This document shows positions 49,901-55,235 of a stretch of 64,000 nucleotides of DNA, in pieces (the stretch's first letter is position 1; each line of letters opens with the position of its first letter). This stretch comes from Gordionus sp. m RMFG-2023 (Eukaryota; Nematomorpha; Gordioida; Chordodea; Parachordodidae). The translations under genes were made by a program, and so were the position numbers. The notes beneath the pieces were generated by a model. The model saw only the letters and a program-made list of their open reading frames with translations. It was not told the DNA's origin and searched no databases. The stretch is taken from the NCBI RefSeq assembly GCF_954871325.1, contig NC_088775.1, positions 54,537,561 to 54,601,560 on the forward strand. The letters are read 5' to 3'.

Positions 49901-52292
49901 AGAATTTTGTAAAAAAAATTTAAAGGGAAGCAATGCTTCCCTTGCTTCTATGGACGCTTCGTCCCTGATTCAATATAATTATATTTTGCCTTAACAAGAC
50001 TCCAGGCCTTTTCATATTCTTTGCATTATCAGTTACTAGTAAGATAATTTTTTTACTACCAATTTCTTCAATTACCTTGATCAGCTCAGATGCATTATAA
50101 TCACTAGTATGAGCACTAGATCCTGTGTCAATGAATTTAAAGAAAGCGCATTAATTTTCAAAAATTGATAAAATTATTTTCAACTAATTGAAGGCAATTT
50201 GACATAAAAATAGCTAATGTCAAAGCACTGTCAAGTTGTGTTTGATTTTGTTCAGTTACAATGTCAAAAATTTTTTTAATTTTAGATGTGCCTGATAAAT
50301 TATTAAAATTATTGATATTTTCTTTAAAAGTATTTAGAATGGTTTTATTTATGTTTTTTTTGGAATATTGTTTTTATTAGGATTACTTGAATCTGGTATA
50401 CATACTACAATATCCTCTTCAGTGAATTATTATTATCAACTTCATTAAATTGTAAATTGTTAATATACTTTTGACATTTTTTGATATGCTGAGACATCTT
50501 TATTAATTTGGGAAATTAAATGTCAATTGACAATATTTTCATATTGATATATTCTTTATTCCAGATGTTGGAAAAAATATTGCAATCATTAATTTAAATT
50601 AAACATAAATAAATTATTATACCATTTATATAGTATGATTAAAATATAATGGTCCTTATATATCATATTAATATTATGTATGAGAATATAATGTTTAACA
50701 CTTATATCTTTGTTTTTTTACTTTTAAAATTATAGATTTGAAGAGTTACTCAATGGTTGAATAAAAAAAATAAGTTTAAAGGCTCACGAGGAAAATAAAA
50801 ATTATTTTAAAATATTTGTGATATAATAAATTAAATTATAAATCATAATTTTTGAAATAAAATAATATATTTTATAAATAATAATTTTTGCAATAAAATA
50901 TTATATTTATATTAAGGAAAAATTCGGGAAATTTAATTTCCCGTGGAAATATGAAATTTCGCTACCTTTACATCTCTACCTCGTAGTATTAAGAGACTTT
51001 GATAAATATACTGAATGAGTATTTAGCGAAAAATTTACCCCCCCCCCTCTCATCATCTTATATACAAACGTCTCTTCAGCATTATATGAATATATTAATA
51101 ACCAAATTCTCAGAGATGACTTCAGAATTAGATCTTGTTAAGATATTGGCTACTAAAAATTCATTACCATTGAAATAACAATATAATTTGACTAGCTAGA
51201 AAATATTATTCATTATTTTCATCTCAGAGATAAACGATGTTTTACAAACCAAACAAACATGGTATCCGTAGCTAGCTAAGATCAATTTGAACGCTAGAAC
51301 ATCTTTATTAGGCCCTTAAATCAAAATAATCATTTAAATTTTAAAAATATTGAGTTAGAAGAATATTTGGCGCAGCTGCCAATTTTAATAGTACCATTAA
51401 TTTCCATACGCGTTGTTGGGCGATCCTTTTTAAAAAAGAAAAGCTATTGCCGATAACTTATCGGCGCATTATTAAATAATGAATAAAATATAATGTTTAA
51501 TCAATTTACTATATTTTTTGACATAGTGTGAAGGATAATTAATTTATAAAAATATTAGTTTTTCCAATAATTCAACAGACTTATAAATTCAAAAACAAAA
51601 AATGTTTTGTAAAATTATTTATTTCATATTACAAAACTTTCAACTATCATTGATAGATCATAGCCTACTCGGGACAACGATATCGAATTTTTGGTGAAAC
51701 ATTGGACATAGCGGTAGGAAATTGCTTGGACAGATTCGCCCGAATGCTTAAACTTCCTAACGATCCTTCACCGGGTCAAAATATAGAAATTTTCGCTAAA
51801 ACTCTTGGTTTTGGTAAATATTATTCACTACCATACGTTGTTAAAGGAATGGATGTTTCCTTTTCAGGCATTCTTAGCCATCTCGAAAATGCTATTAATA
51901 AATACGGTGTTGAAAAGGGGAAAGAAAATTCAGTAGGTAATTTTTTAATTTTTTTCTCCATAATACATACTCTATTTTTACTTTTTTATTCTAATCATCT
52001 ATTTTTATTTCTAATTATGTTATGCCTGTATTGATTAATTTAATATAATTCTTTCTTTCAAACTAATTAGAAAATATTAAGCCCTCTTCACCCTTTATCA
52101 ATTACCAAAACGAGATTTATACCGCAGCAGATTTGTGTTATTCCCTACAAGAAACAGTATTCGCTATGTTGGTCGAAATAACTGAGAGAGCTATGGCCCA
52201 TTATAAAACAGAAAATGGGCATGATACTTCCTACGAAGAGGTTTTGGTTGTAGGAGGTGTAGGTTGCAATCTCCGATTGCAGGAGATGCTGA
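13828..52292 (+). CDS. OSGEP: tRNA N6-adenosine threonylcarbamoyltransferase (OSGEP/Kae1), 3' end outside window
   Basis: Host gene. OSGEP/Kae1 is the catalytic subunit of KEOPS and transfers the threonylcarbamoyl group from TC-AMP to A37 of ANN-decoding tRNAs. Five exons join in frame: 13828-13942, 13979-14098, 14308-14483, 51657-51936 and 52071-52292 (913 nt, 304 codons plus one base). Visible family marks are the N-terminal [15 protein letters not shown], the metal-binding H...H in [71 protein letters not shown] and [14 protein letters not shown]. About 35-40 residues between the GILS helix and SLQETVF are extra or divergent relative to the human protein. The last roughly 55 residues, including the third metal ligand in the IDNGAMIA motif, were not found before 64000. 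No stop or frameshift lies in the exons, so purifying selection is likely. All junctions are GT-AG. Confidence 0.93.
13943..13978 (+). other. OSGEP: OSGEP intron 1, 36 bp
   Basis: GTCTTTAA...TTTAAACAG. Removing exactly these 36 bases joins [12 protein letters not shown], the conserved FLP.DTA..H segment. It contains an in-frame stop, so retention would truncate the protein. This is at or below the minimum intron length of most animals and fungi. Confidence 0.9.
13979..14098 (+). CDS. OSGEP: OSGEP exon 2
   Basis: Encodes [20 protein letters not shown] through [10 protein letters not shown]. Phase 1 at both ends. The exon end and its 5' splice site are part of a 34-bp tandem repeat (see 14078-14170). 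Confidence 0.92.
14078..14170 (+). repeat. 34-bp triplication of exon 2 end and 5' splice site
   Basis: The sequence ATATTATATGTTATACAAAA followed by GGTAA occurs at 14078-14102 (true exon end) and 14112-14136, and a decayed third copy lies at 14148-14170. The GT dinucleotides are at 14099, 14133 and 14167, spaced exactly 34 bp. Use of the second or third site would add 34 or 68 nt and shift the reading frame. Confidence 0.9.
14308..14483 (+). CDS. OSGEP: OSGEP exon 3
   Basis: Encodes [32 protein letters not shown] and YVSGGNTQ. Ends in phase 0 after the Gln codon; the donor is a weak CAA|GTTTTT. The acceptor at 14307 follows ATATCATATAG. Intron 2 (14099-14307) is 209 bp. Confidence 0.92.
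15726..16174 (+). repeat. 5' LTR of gypsy element
   Basis: Starts TGTTATGTAGGTCG and ends near GAGCAGCTTTAAAA, just before TGGTGGTGACC. It aligns along its whole length with 22827-23264 with scattered differences. Confidence 0.9.
16192..17869 (+). mobile_element. hAT transposon (TTF/ZMYM1-like), copy 1
   Basis: 1,678-bp element starting CAGTGACGAAGCGTCC and ending TCCCTACTG, with the perfect 8-bp duplication CCAAGACA at 16184-16191 and 17870-17877. It entered the gypsy element 10 bp beyond its likely primer-binding site. Plus-strand coding relics are a TTF-type zinc-finger region around 16800-17030 ([26 protein letters not shown]) and an intact C-terminal dimerisation piece at 17536-17811 ([20 protein letters not shown]). 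The catalytic middle is largely deleted. It belongs to the same family as the element at 48567-49967. Confidence 0.92.
17536..17811 (+). pseudogene. hAT C-terminal dimerisation piece
   Basis: Open stretch ending at its natural stop. [20 protein letters not shown] and [19 protein letters not shown] are the dimerisation signature of ZMYM1-like hAT transposases. Nearly the same protein is encoded on the minus strand at 48617-48862. Confidence 0.8.
18549..22390 (+). pseudogene. Gypsy gag-pol remains (fossil)
   Basis: Part of the element at 15726-23264. Traces in order are CCHC-type knuckles at 18795-18977, a protease-like stretch at 18984-19184, reverse transcriptase traces around 20040-20800 ([12 protein letters not shown] and [13 protein letters not shown]), an RNase H trace near 20960, the integrase zinc-binding region at 21550-21694 ([20 protein letters not shown]...CVRC), and integrase core and C-terminal traces to about 22390. 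19430-19900 is purine-rich with repeated ATCGGGGA and AGAATTCTA motifs. Heavily decayed. Confidence 0.8.
22827..23264 (+). repeat. 3' LTR of gypsy element
   Basis: Starts TGTTATGTGGGTCG after a GTGGGGGCG purine tract and ends before the duplication ACAAT. Pairs with 15726-16174. Confidence 0.9.
23270..23700. other. AT-rich intron sequence, short repeat
   Basis: No gene. A GGTTTTATTGGTGTTTAATATTGGTAC-like unit occurs at about 23291 and again, changed, at about 23366, so there is a short local duplication. Otherwise low-complexity AT sequence. Confidence 0.5.
23710..24060 (+). mobile_element. LINE 3' end, 5'-truncated
   Basis: The open stretch 23757-24053 reads [19 protein letters not shown], then [37 protein letters not shown] and [12 protein letters not shown]. 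This resembles the conserved C-terminal tail of a class of non-LTR retrotransposon polyproteins (a V.ET.G......F...L......T......L.QRIS pattern) that lies just before the 3' UTR. Upstream is truncated or unreadable, as expected from incomplete reverse transcription. I cannot assign a LINE clade. The family call rests on pattern memory. Confidence 0.45.
24402..26442 (-). mobile_element. hAT transposon with CGGTTC-rich ends
   Basis: 2,041-bp element with ends CAGGGTTTCGAACCG and (inverted) CAGGGGTTCGAACCG and the perfect duplication ACTACAAG at 24394-24401 and 26443-26450. Both subterminal regions are dense in CGGTTCGGTTC motifs. The minus strand encodes most of a transposase (26006-24819). The N-terminal zinc-finger part is missing compared with the relative at 35575-37620. 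It is an internally deleted or decayed copy but one of the better kept in the window. Confidence 0.95.
24819..26006 (-). pseudogene. hAT transposase, nearly continuous
   Basis: 26006-25125 is a 293-codon open stretch, and one in-frame stop just below 25125 separates it from a further open run that ends with [19 protein letters not shown] (25004-24819), the hAT dimerisation motif. [14 protein letters not shown] upstream of 26006 is the region of a catalytic Asp. [16 protein letters not shown] is the conserved C/H region, [16 protein letters not shown] the RW motif, and [15 protein letters not shown] the downstream marker. An Asn/Asp-rich low-complexity insert (residues about 12-45) is unusual for the family. 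The N-terminal BED finger is missing. Confidence 0.85.
26451..27590. other. AT-rich intron with a minisatellite
   Basis: No gene seen. Around 27058-27260 a unit of roughly 38-48 bp beginning GTAATCGTTGGCTTGATT is repeated about five times with drift, each ending in an ATAGTCATCATG-like block. The rest is AT-rich intron. Confidence 0.6.
27600..27782. mobile_element. Foldback MITE, about 183 bp
   Basis: Two 55-bp arms (27600-27654 and 27728-27782) are inverted copies of each other, containing GATGATTTAATGAAACATAT on the left and its complement on the right, with a few mismatches. The 73-bp spacer is A-rich and non-coding. Flanks TATAGA/TATAAA give no clear duplication, so the superfamily is open (a TA duplication is possible). 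Confidence 0.75.
27790..28360. other. AT-rich intron, short direct repeat
   Basis: No gene. An AATAAGATTTTTCTT...CACATGTTAC...TTATCAAAAATTTATT block occurs at about 28125 and again at about 28266. This may be the remains of an LTR or leader of the adjacent gypsy fragment, but that is not shown. Confidence 0.4.
28369..30120 (-). mobile_element. Ty3/gypsy pol fragment, minus strand
   Basis: Fossil. Read on the minus strand, RNase H (29922-29734, [18 protein letters not shown]) is followed by a spacer (29440-29252), the integrase zinc-binding region (about 29130-29000), the integrase core (28997-28812 and on, [13 protein letters not shown] and GGPAFI) and [11 protein letters not shown] (28602-28369). 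The order is that of gypsy pol. LTRs are not recognised, and gag, protease and most of reverse transcriptase are absent. Several breaks. Same family as 3850-5522. Confidence 0.85.
30400..30540. repeat. GC-rich hAT-end relic
   Basis: A CCCGACCCGGGTTTAAAG...GTCCGGGCCTCCAGGTCTGA stretch resembles the subterminal motifs and the CTGCAGGTCTCTG end of the hAT at 31792-33655. Probably the decayed end of a relative. No partner end was found. Confidence 0.35.
30541..30929. other. Unassigned AT-rich intron
   Basis: No gene or clear repeat. A GGGGGGCCTAACC-containing stretch near 30750 and GGGTTAATGTTTGGGTTAG near 30850 may be transposon-end remains. Confidence 0.3.
30930..31791 (-). mobile_element. hAT relic, CGGTTC family, minus strand
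   Basis: ACTCCGGTTCGATTAAGG near 30943 followed by TATAAAGGTTTT resembles the left end of the element at 24402. Around 31190-31270 the minus strand reads [14 protein letters not shown], a decayed version of the dimerisation motif [17 protein letters not shown]. It is interrupted or ended by the element starting at 31792. Confidence 0.45.
31792..33655 (+). mobile_element. hAT transposon with CCGGGCC iterons
   Basis: 1,864-bp element with ends CAGAGACCTGCAG / CTGCAGGTCTCTG (13-bp perfect inverted repeats) and the 8-bp duplication GGTAGAAT at 31784-31791 and 33656-33663. Both subterminal regions repeat CCGGGCCGGGCCTAA-type units about four to six times. Coding is reduced to a short acidic piece and a C-terminal dimerisation domain. 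An internal block ending ATCAAATAAAGGAATATC is duplicated (about 32130-32200 and 32235-32305). Non-autonomous deletion derivative. Confidence 0.95.
32384..32869 (+). pseudogene. hAT transposase remnant
   Basis: Two pieces. 32384-32668 is an open 94-codon stretch with ESFYDKWGD and NEIPSTSQ, possibly from before the dimerisation domain. 32732-32869 encodes [40 protein letters not shown] and a natural stop, which is a clear hAT dimerisation motif. A frame change separates the pieces. The catalytic core is missing. Confidence 0.7.
33664..34120. other. Unassigned AT-rich intron
   Basis: No gene or repeat recognised. Probably old transposon remains, given the hAT relics on both sides. Confidence 0.3.
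34130..35560 (-). mobile_element. Old hAT relic, minus strand
   Basis: On the minus strand [23 protein letters not shown] is read from about 34360 to 34280, the same block as in the element at 24402. Near 35290-35170, [16 protein letters not shown] and [13 protein letters not shown] match the N-terminal part of the relative at 35575-37620. A TDNA region lies near 34900. Many stops and frame changes. Same broad family as the two neighbours but more diverged. Confidence 0.6.
35575..37620 (-). mobile_element. hAT transposon, second CGGTTC-family copy
   Basis: Aligns at DNA level with 24402-26250 through most of its length (dimerisation motif 36049-35855, FCSAIY-like block about 36340, [13 protein letters not shown] at about 36980). 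It extends further at the N-terminal side, with [18 protein letters not shown] near 37340-37280, which the other copy lacks. The left end CAGGGTTTTCAATTG at 35575 is a changed form of CAGGGTTTCGAACCG, and the GC-rich iterons are nearly lost. No duplication was found and the right end is approximate. More decayed than the copy at 24402. Confidence 0.75.
38529..38734. mobile_element. hAT-like MITE, 206 bp
   Basis: Ends AAGTGTTGTTAAACGGCT and (inverted) TAGTGTTGTGAGCCAATT, with the perfect 8-bp duplication CGTCGGAT at 38521-38528 and 38735-38742. The left end folds as CGGCTCGTTTTGAGCCG. Non-coding. The TAGTGTTG terminus and the CGGCT..TTTT..AGCCG hairpin are shared with the large element starting at 38988. 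Confidence 0.93.
39083..42049 (+). mobile_element. ZBED1-like hAT with GCCGCC-rich ends, near complete
   Basis: 2,967-bp element with perfect ends TAGACATGTGCGCCG and (inverted) the same, plus the 8-bp duplication GGTAAGCC at 39075-39082 and 42050-42057. Both subterminal regions (39090-39200 and 41935-42040) are dense in GCCGCC/GGCGGC, in sharp contrast with the AT-rich surroundings. The transposase covers finger to dimerisation domain with introns. It is the best-preserved autonomous-type transposon in the window, carrying a small number of coding defects. Inserted in the left arm of the element at 38988. Confidence 0.95.
39572..41800 (+). pseudogene. ZBED1-like hAT transposase with introns
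   Basis: Exon 1 (39572-39786) starts a BED finger ([18 protein letters not shown]). A 47-bp intron (39787-39833) is followed by an exon completing it ([12 protein letters not shown]). A 149-bp intron (40085-40233) leads to [28 protein letters not shown] (catalytic region), [14 protein letters not shown] and [18 protein letters not shown] 64-bp intron (41258-41321) precedes [11 protein letters not shown]. The C-terminal part near 41650-41800 gives [21 protein letters not shown] text. One frame change near 40775, another near 41050, a stop in the DHRFQ exon and at least one further frame change near 41640 make it non-functional. Intron calls restore the family's continuous alignment and use GT-AG sites. 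Confidence 0.8.
42590..43990 (+). repeat. Satellite array in left arm, plus orientation
   Basis: About 13 monomers with the core GACAATTGTCATAATCG, then TTATTTTTAAAGTTTTTTGA, AAATATGTTAAAATAAGTAT, and TTTAGTGAAGATGTACCATAG. Spacing is about 105-120 bp. A monomer with the variant GTACTCTAGATAAGCGACAA occurs at about 43495 and 43840, i.e. a duplicated block about 335-345 bp apart. Core and period match the array at 1-2660; the last unit (near 44000-44030, AAATGGGTAAAAATATAG) is closest to that array. Confidence 0.92.
44320..47825 (-). repeat. Satellite array in right arm, minus orientation, split by an LTR element
   Basis: Monomers at 44320-44488 and 47429-47825 are inverted copies of the left-arm satellite (AACGATTATGACAATTGTCA...GGTACATCTTCACTAAAT). 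About six copies. The LTR element at 44494-47423 interrupts one monomer inside GTTAT, which became its target duplication. Confidence 0.9.
44494..47423 (+). mobile_element. Non-coding LTR element (TRIM/LARD-like)
   Basis: LTRs at 44494-44837 and 47096-47423 (both start TGTTGTAGCTGTTGAAAA and end TTTTCATTA) with the 5-bp duplication GTTAT at 44489-44493 and 47424-47428. A purine tract GAAGGGTGGGCG precedes the 3' LTR, much like those at 5511-5522 and 22818-22826, so the gypsy family here may supply its enzymes. The 2.26-kb interior has no recognisable gag or pol. It contains a 284-bp direct duplication (about 45561-45844 and 45845-46127). The LTRs differ at a moderate number of sites. It looks structurally whole and non-autonomous. 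Confidence 0.9.
48617..48862 (-). pseudogene. hAT C-terminal dimerisation piece, copy 2
   Basis: [20 protein letters not shown] and [19 protein letters not shown], ending at a natural stop. Very similar to the plus-strand piece at 17536-17811. Confidence 0.8.
48937..49394 (-). pseudogene. hAT TTF-type finger region, copy 2
   Basis: Overlapping open stretches in two frames. [20 protein letters not shown] and YDKYEWLTV are the region before the finger; [13 protein letters not shown]...W...[21 protein letters not shown] is the C..C...H...H part of the TTF/ZMYM1-type finger. One frame change separates them. Confidence 0.7.
50979..51480 (+). mobile_element. 3' relic of a ZBED1-like hAT
   Basis: [18 protein letters not shown]...YNL, INDVLQ and a closing TATCGGCGCATTA align with the C-terminal exon and right end of the element at 39083-42049 ([13 protein letters not shown]...IKDVLDF...CTGTCGGCGCA). 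The GCCGCC motifs have mostly decayed (GGCGCAGCTGCC, GGGCGATCC). Old, 5'-truncated. 51481-51656 is plain intron. Confidence 0.6.
51657..51936 (+). CDS. OSGEP: OSGEP exon 4
   Basis: Encodes [20 protein letters not shown] through [20 protein letters not shown] and GKENSV. Enters in phase 0 and leaves in phase 1. Intron 4 (51937-52070) is 134 bp, from GTAATTTTTT to AACTAATTAG. The stretch [20 protein letters not shown] corresponds to the usual NDPSPGYNIE..AK.GKK. Confidence 0.93.
52071..52292 (+). CDS. OSGEP: OSGEP exon 5
   Basis: Encodes [20 protein letters not shown], then [20 protein letters not shown] and [17 protein letters not shown]. The likely donor is CTGA|GTTTAAAG at 52292/52293. Beyond it the frame soon reaches a stop and homology ends, so another intron is inferred. 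The next exon (with the IDNGAMIA motif) was not found downstream. Confidence 0.88.
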
Positions 52293-52682
52293 GTTTAAAG
52301 AAATTATATAAAATTTCTCATTGAGAGAGGGGGGGGGATTATTATTTTGAGGTTAACGTTCTAGTATTTGGTAGTCAATTATTTCTATTTAAATTTTTAT
52401 TCATAGGTTAGAAAAATTTCTCGAGTGAGTGAATTAAATTGTATTTTTTTAGATATGTATGATTTCACAGAAATTAAGAAAAGGCTAATATTTGTAAAAT
52501 GACTTTTTAGCTAAAATATATTTAGACTTATTTATAATCTACTCTAAGAACTATTTTCAGAATTTGAATTATGTTATAGTGTTGTAATTGACGTATTCGG
52601 TGGTTACTTTCACTATTTGCCTATCTATCGCGATGAATTTATTATATAGATTCGAAATTTATTTATTTGACATTGCATTTTT

Positions 52683-52763
52683 CTTTTGTTTATTCATTAC
52701 TTAATATTATAATTTTCTTTTGTTTATTCATTACTTAATATTATAATTTTCTTTTGTTTATTC
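52683..52763. repeat. 34-bp minisatellite
   Basis: The unit CTTTTGTTTATTCATTACTT plus AATATTATAATTTT starts at 52683, 52717 and 52751. The third unit is cut by the hAT at 52764, and its remainder resumes at 53623-53655. Confidence 0.9.
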
Positions 52764-53622
52764 CAGGGATTTGAACCGAACCTGAACCCGGAGGAGTAAA
52801 CCCGGGTTTTTGATAAAAAATCTGAACCCGAACCGAACCTGAACCCCATTTATAAAATTTTTACAACCCCGAACGAACCCAGGAATTTTTATGAACCCGG
52901 GTTCAAGCGGGTTCAGTATATTGTTTAAAATCATATATTAAGATATTTGTATAATTGTAAATACAAATATTAATAATTTAATTGAGATTTTAAAAAATTA
53001 TCATAATACCTTTTTAAGTGAAGTGATAATAAATTTTAAACAACTTAATTCTTTTACGCCATTTTTTAATTTTTTTTTAAAATTTATTTTCGAAGATTTC
53101 TATTGTAGTGTTAAATAAATTTAAAGCAATTAAATACATTCACGCCATTTATTTTTAATTTTTAACTTAGTCTCAAAGATTAATAATTAAAGGAATGAAC
53201 AAGTCAAAGTAAAAATTATTATATTGATTTATTTTTTGTTCAGATTAATTTTTAATATATATTAATGAAGTGTATATTATAATTGAAATTAAATTTATAC
53301 ATCTGTTTTTTAATTCTATGAAATCATTGCTATTTAAAATTTATCCTCTTTAACTCTTTTATTTCAAGGTTTATGACTGTTTTGTATTTTTAAATGTATT
53401 TTGCCTATAAATAAAATAAAAAATTAATTTTTATACCAAATTTATGTCTAGTTTTTTAATATCAATTCGAAAATTCTTAAACCCGAGCTGAACCCGGAAC
53501 CAAACCCGGGTTCAAAAATATTTCCATAAACCCAACCGGAACCGAACCCACCTTTTATTTTTTTACTTAAACCGAACCCGAAACTAACCCGGGGCTAAAA
53601 TTTTGCCGGGTTCGCATCCCTG
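52764..53622. mobile_element. Non-coding hAT with GAACCC iterons
   Basis: 859 bp. Ends CAGGGATTTGAACCG and (inverted) CAGGGATGCGAACCC with the perfect duplication GTTTATTC at 52756-52763 and 53623-53630. Both ends repeat GAACCCGAACC/GAACCCGG motifs many times over the outer 150 bp. The interior has an imperfect duplication of about 115 bp (around ACGCCATTT at 53057 and 53142) and no coding piece. The motif differs from the CGGTTC and CCGGGCC families. Confidence 0.93.
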
Positions 53623-53639
53623 GTTTATTCATAACTTAA

Positions 53640-54890
53640 TATTATAATTTTCTTTCTGATATAATATTATAGACAAAAGAATAATGACTTCTCGAATGAA
53701 TAAATTCAAGTCATTTATTAAGTTTCAATGCACATTGTTGAATATATAAACCACAAATCTATATGAATCAAAGACTCCGGGCCAAATTTTTGCGCCCTAC
53801 CAGATTTTAGGAAGTTTATTTTTCAAGCCAAGCCCTTTTTTTAAAAAAAAAAAAAATTTTTTTTTCACTCAACCTGATTGACTTGGGTTTTTTTTAATTT
53901 GGTGATTTTAAATAAGTTTATGCTGTACATATTTTATGTAGTTTGTTTCAATTGAAAATATGAGAAACAAATGAATTTTAAATAGTCCATTATATGATTT
54001 TTCAACTGGTTAATTAATTTAAATTAATTTAGGCCTGGGTTTATAATATTTTTATTTTCAGTCTCAACCCCTAAAATCATACGTCTCGTATAAATCATCT
54101 TAATTGATTGGCAAATGCAAATCATCAATATAAACTACCAAACAAAACAGTCAAAAGTGTAACTAGTCCTTAGTTCAGCTTGGTTAGCTCATATCTCTGC
54201 AGTACCGGTGCTAGACAATTTTTAATTGCAGGCACTACTATATGCGCTTCCTACTTAATTTTTTTAGCATTTAATTTTCTTCTAATAAATGACTAAACGA
54301 AACACATTTTAAGCTATTTTTATTTAAAAATGTATATAAATCAAAGCAATAAATCAATTGATTTTAATAAAAAAAATACAATATTCTTTTTACGCAATAT
54401 CATTATTGCGAAATTATTTACTAATTTTTCAATATCTAATGATTTAAACAAATGGTTTTCAATATAAAATATTGCCAAACTATTTAATCATCTTGTGTCA
54501 TTGTTGAATGAATAAAGGCTTTGATTCATTTAAACTGAATACAACTAAGTTCGGCACACTCTACGGTGCAGTATTGTTAATAATATTCTTAGTGTATATA
54601 AAGTAGGATAAATGGATACCAGTCTATCAGATGAATCAAATATGTCACAAAATAATTGCTTATCGTCTTTTACTGTAATTCTAATCTCTTCGTATAATGG
54701 TCTGGCCTTGATGTCCCTAGCAGATTCACAAATTATTTATGTTTTATTTATTTGTTATTTCTTTTTTAGAAGGGTTGTCACATGAAACTTTCTAGCTTAA
54801 AGAAAATATAAGTCCTAAACAATCAACATCTATCATCTGTTAACAAATTTTTTTACAAAGCAGAGGATTTTGTTACAAAAATGAAACAGG
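53640..54890. other. AT-rich intron, no clear element
   Basis: A CTCCGGGCCAAATTTTTGCG stretch near 53780 and GGCCTGGGTTTAT near 54030 look like hAT-end relics. Around 54500-54750 weak minus-strand hAT-like text cannot be confirmed. No gene. Confidence 0.35.
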
Positions 54891-54892
54891 TT

Positions 54893-55235
54893 TTCTCAAG
54901 GCTGTTAATACTTCTAAAAAAGAATTCTGGTTTGGGTTCATTAAAAACCTGGGTTCCGGTGTCGGCATTGAGAAATTAATTTACACAAAATGGATACACT
55001 AATATAAAAAACGATTCCGCGATTAATGATTTTCACAAAAAATGTTATTAATACTGAAAATAAAAAAAACAATATTTTAAATATCTAGTATTTATTTTAT
55101 AAATATTTTAGATGTAATTTTAATACTGTTCAAATTTTTTATAATTTGAAAAAATAAATGAAATAAAGAAAAAAAATGAAATGAAATTTTGAGTTTTGGT
55201 TCAATAAAATATCAGGGTTCGGGTTCACAGCCCTT
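54893..55235. mobile_element. Possible small hAT-like element
   Basis: TTTGGGTTCATTAAAAACCTGGGTTC at the left (shown here in part) and CAGGGTTCGGGTTCACAGCC at the right resemble the iteron-rich ends of hAT elements, and CAAGGCTGTT / (inverted) CAAGGGCTGTG could be its termini. A clean duplication is not present (GGTTTTCT against GCTTTTCT is the nearest). Non-coding. Confidence 0.35.

Larger units (their letters stand above)
48567..49967 (-). mobile_element. hAT transposon (TTF/ZMYM1-like), copy 2
   Basis: 1,401-bp element in the opposite orientation to copy 1. Ends CAGTGACGAGGCGTC and (inverted) CAGGGACGAAGCGTCC, with the perfect duplication ATTCAATA at 48559-48566 and 49968-49975. The minus strand encodes a TTF finger region (49394-48937, [24 protein letters not shown] and [10 protein letters not shown]) and, after an internal deletion joining the finger region nearly directly to it, the dimerisation domain (48862-48617, [20 protein letters not shown]). 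Short GGGAAGC motifs lie at both ends. It inserted into the DUF659 hAT. Confidence 0.93.
37659..50978 (-). mobile_element. DUF659-type hAT, split by three insertions
   Basis: Outermost element of the nest. Its own sequence is about 37659-38528, 38743-38979, 48414-48558 and 49976-50978. On the minus strand [13 protein letters not shown] (about 50500) is the end of a BED-like finger, [20 protein letters not shown] and LVTDNAKNM (about 50110-50010) the DUF659 region, [18 protein letters not shown] (about 38430-38380) the family's downstream block, and PLIWWKGWC...[21 protein letters not shown] (about 38240-38110) the dimerisation motif. Ends are TAGCTTCTATGTAAATTTCC and (inverted) TAGAGATGTAAAGG, with GGGAAATTTCCC motifs nearby. 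No duplication was recognised. Old and decayed. Confidence 0.7.
14484..51656 (+). other. OSGEP: OSGEP intron 3, about 37.2 kb, filled with transposons
   Basis: Bounded by CAA|GTTTTT and TTGATAG|ATC. Joining these gives [20 protein letters not shown], which matches human [20 protein letters not shown] through the junction. Inside are two gypsy elements or fragments, one non-coding LTR element, a LINE tail and at least ten hAT elements or relics. 14484-15720 is plain AT-rich intron with no element recognised. Confidence 0.9.

Noticed and set aside
52620-52645. CGCGATGAATTTATT stretch considered as the missing OSGEP exon (DERF...)
   Set aside because: The translation YRDEFII ends in a stop and lacks the IDNGAMIA motif.
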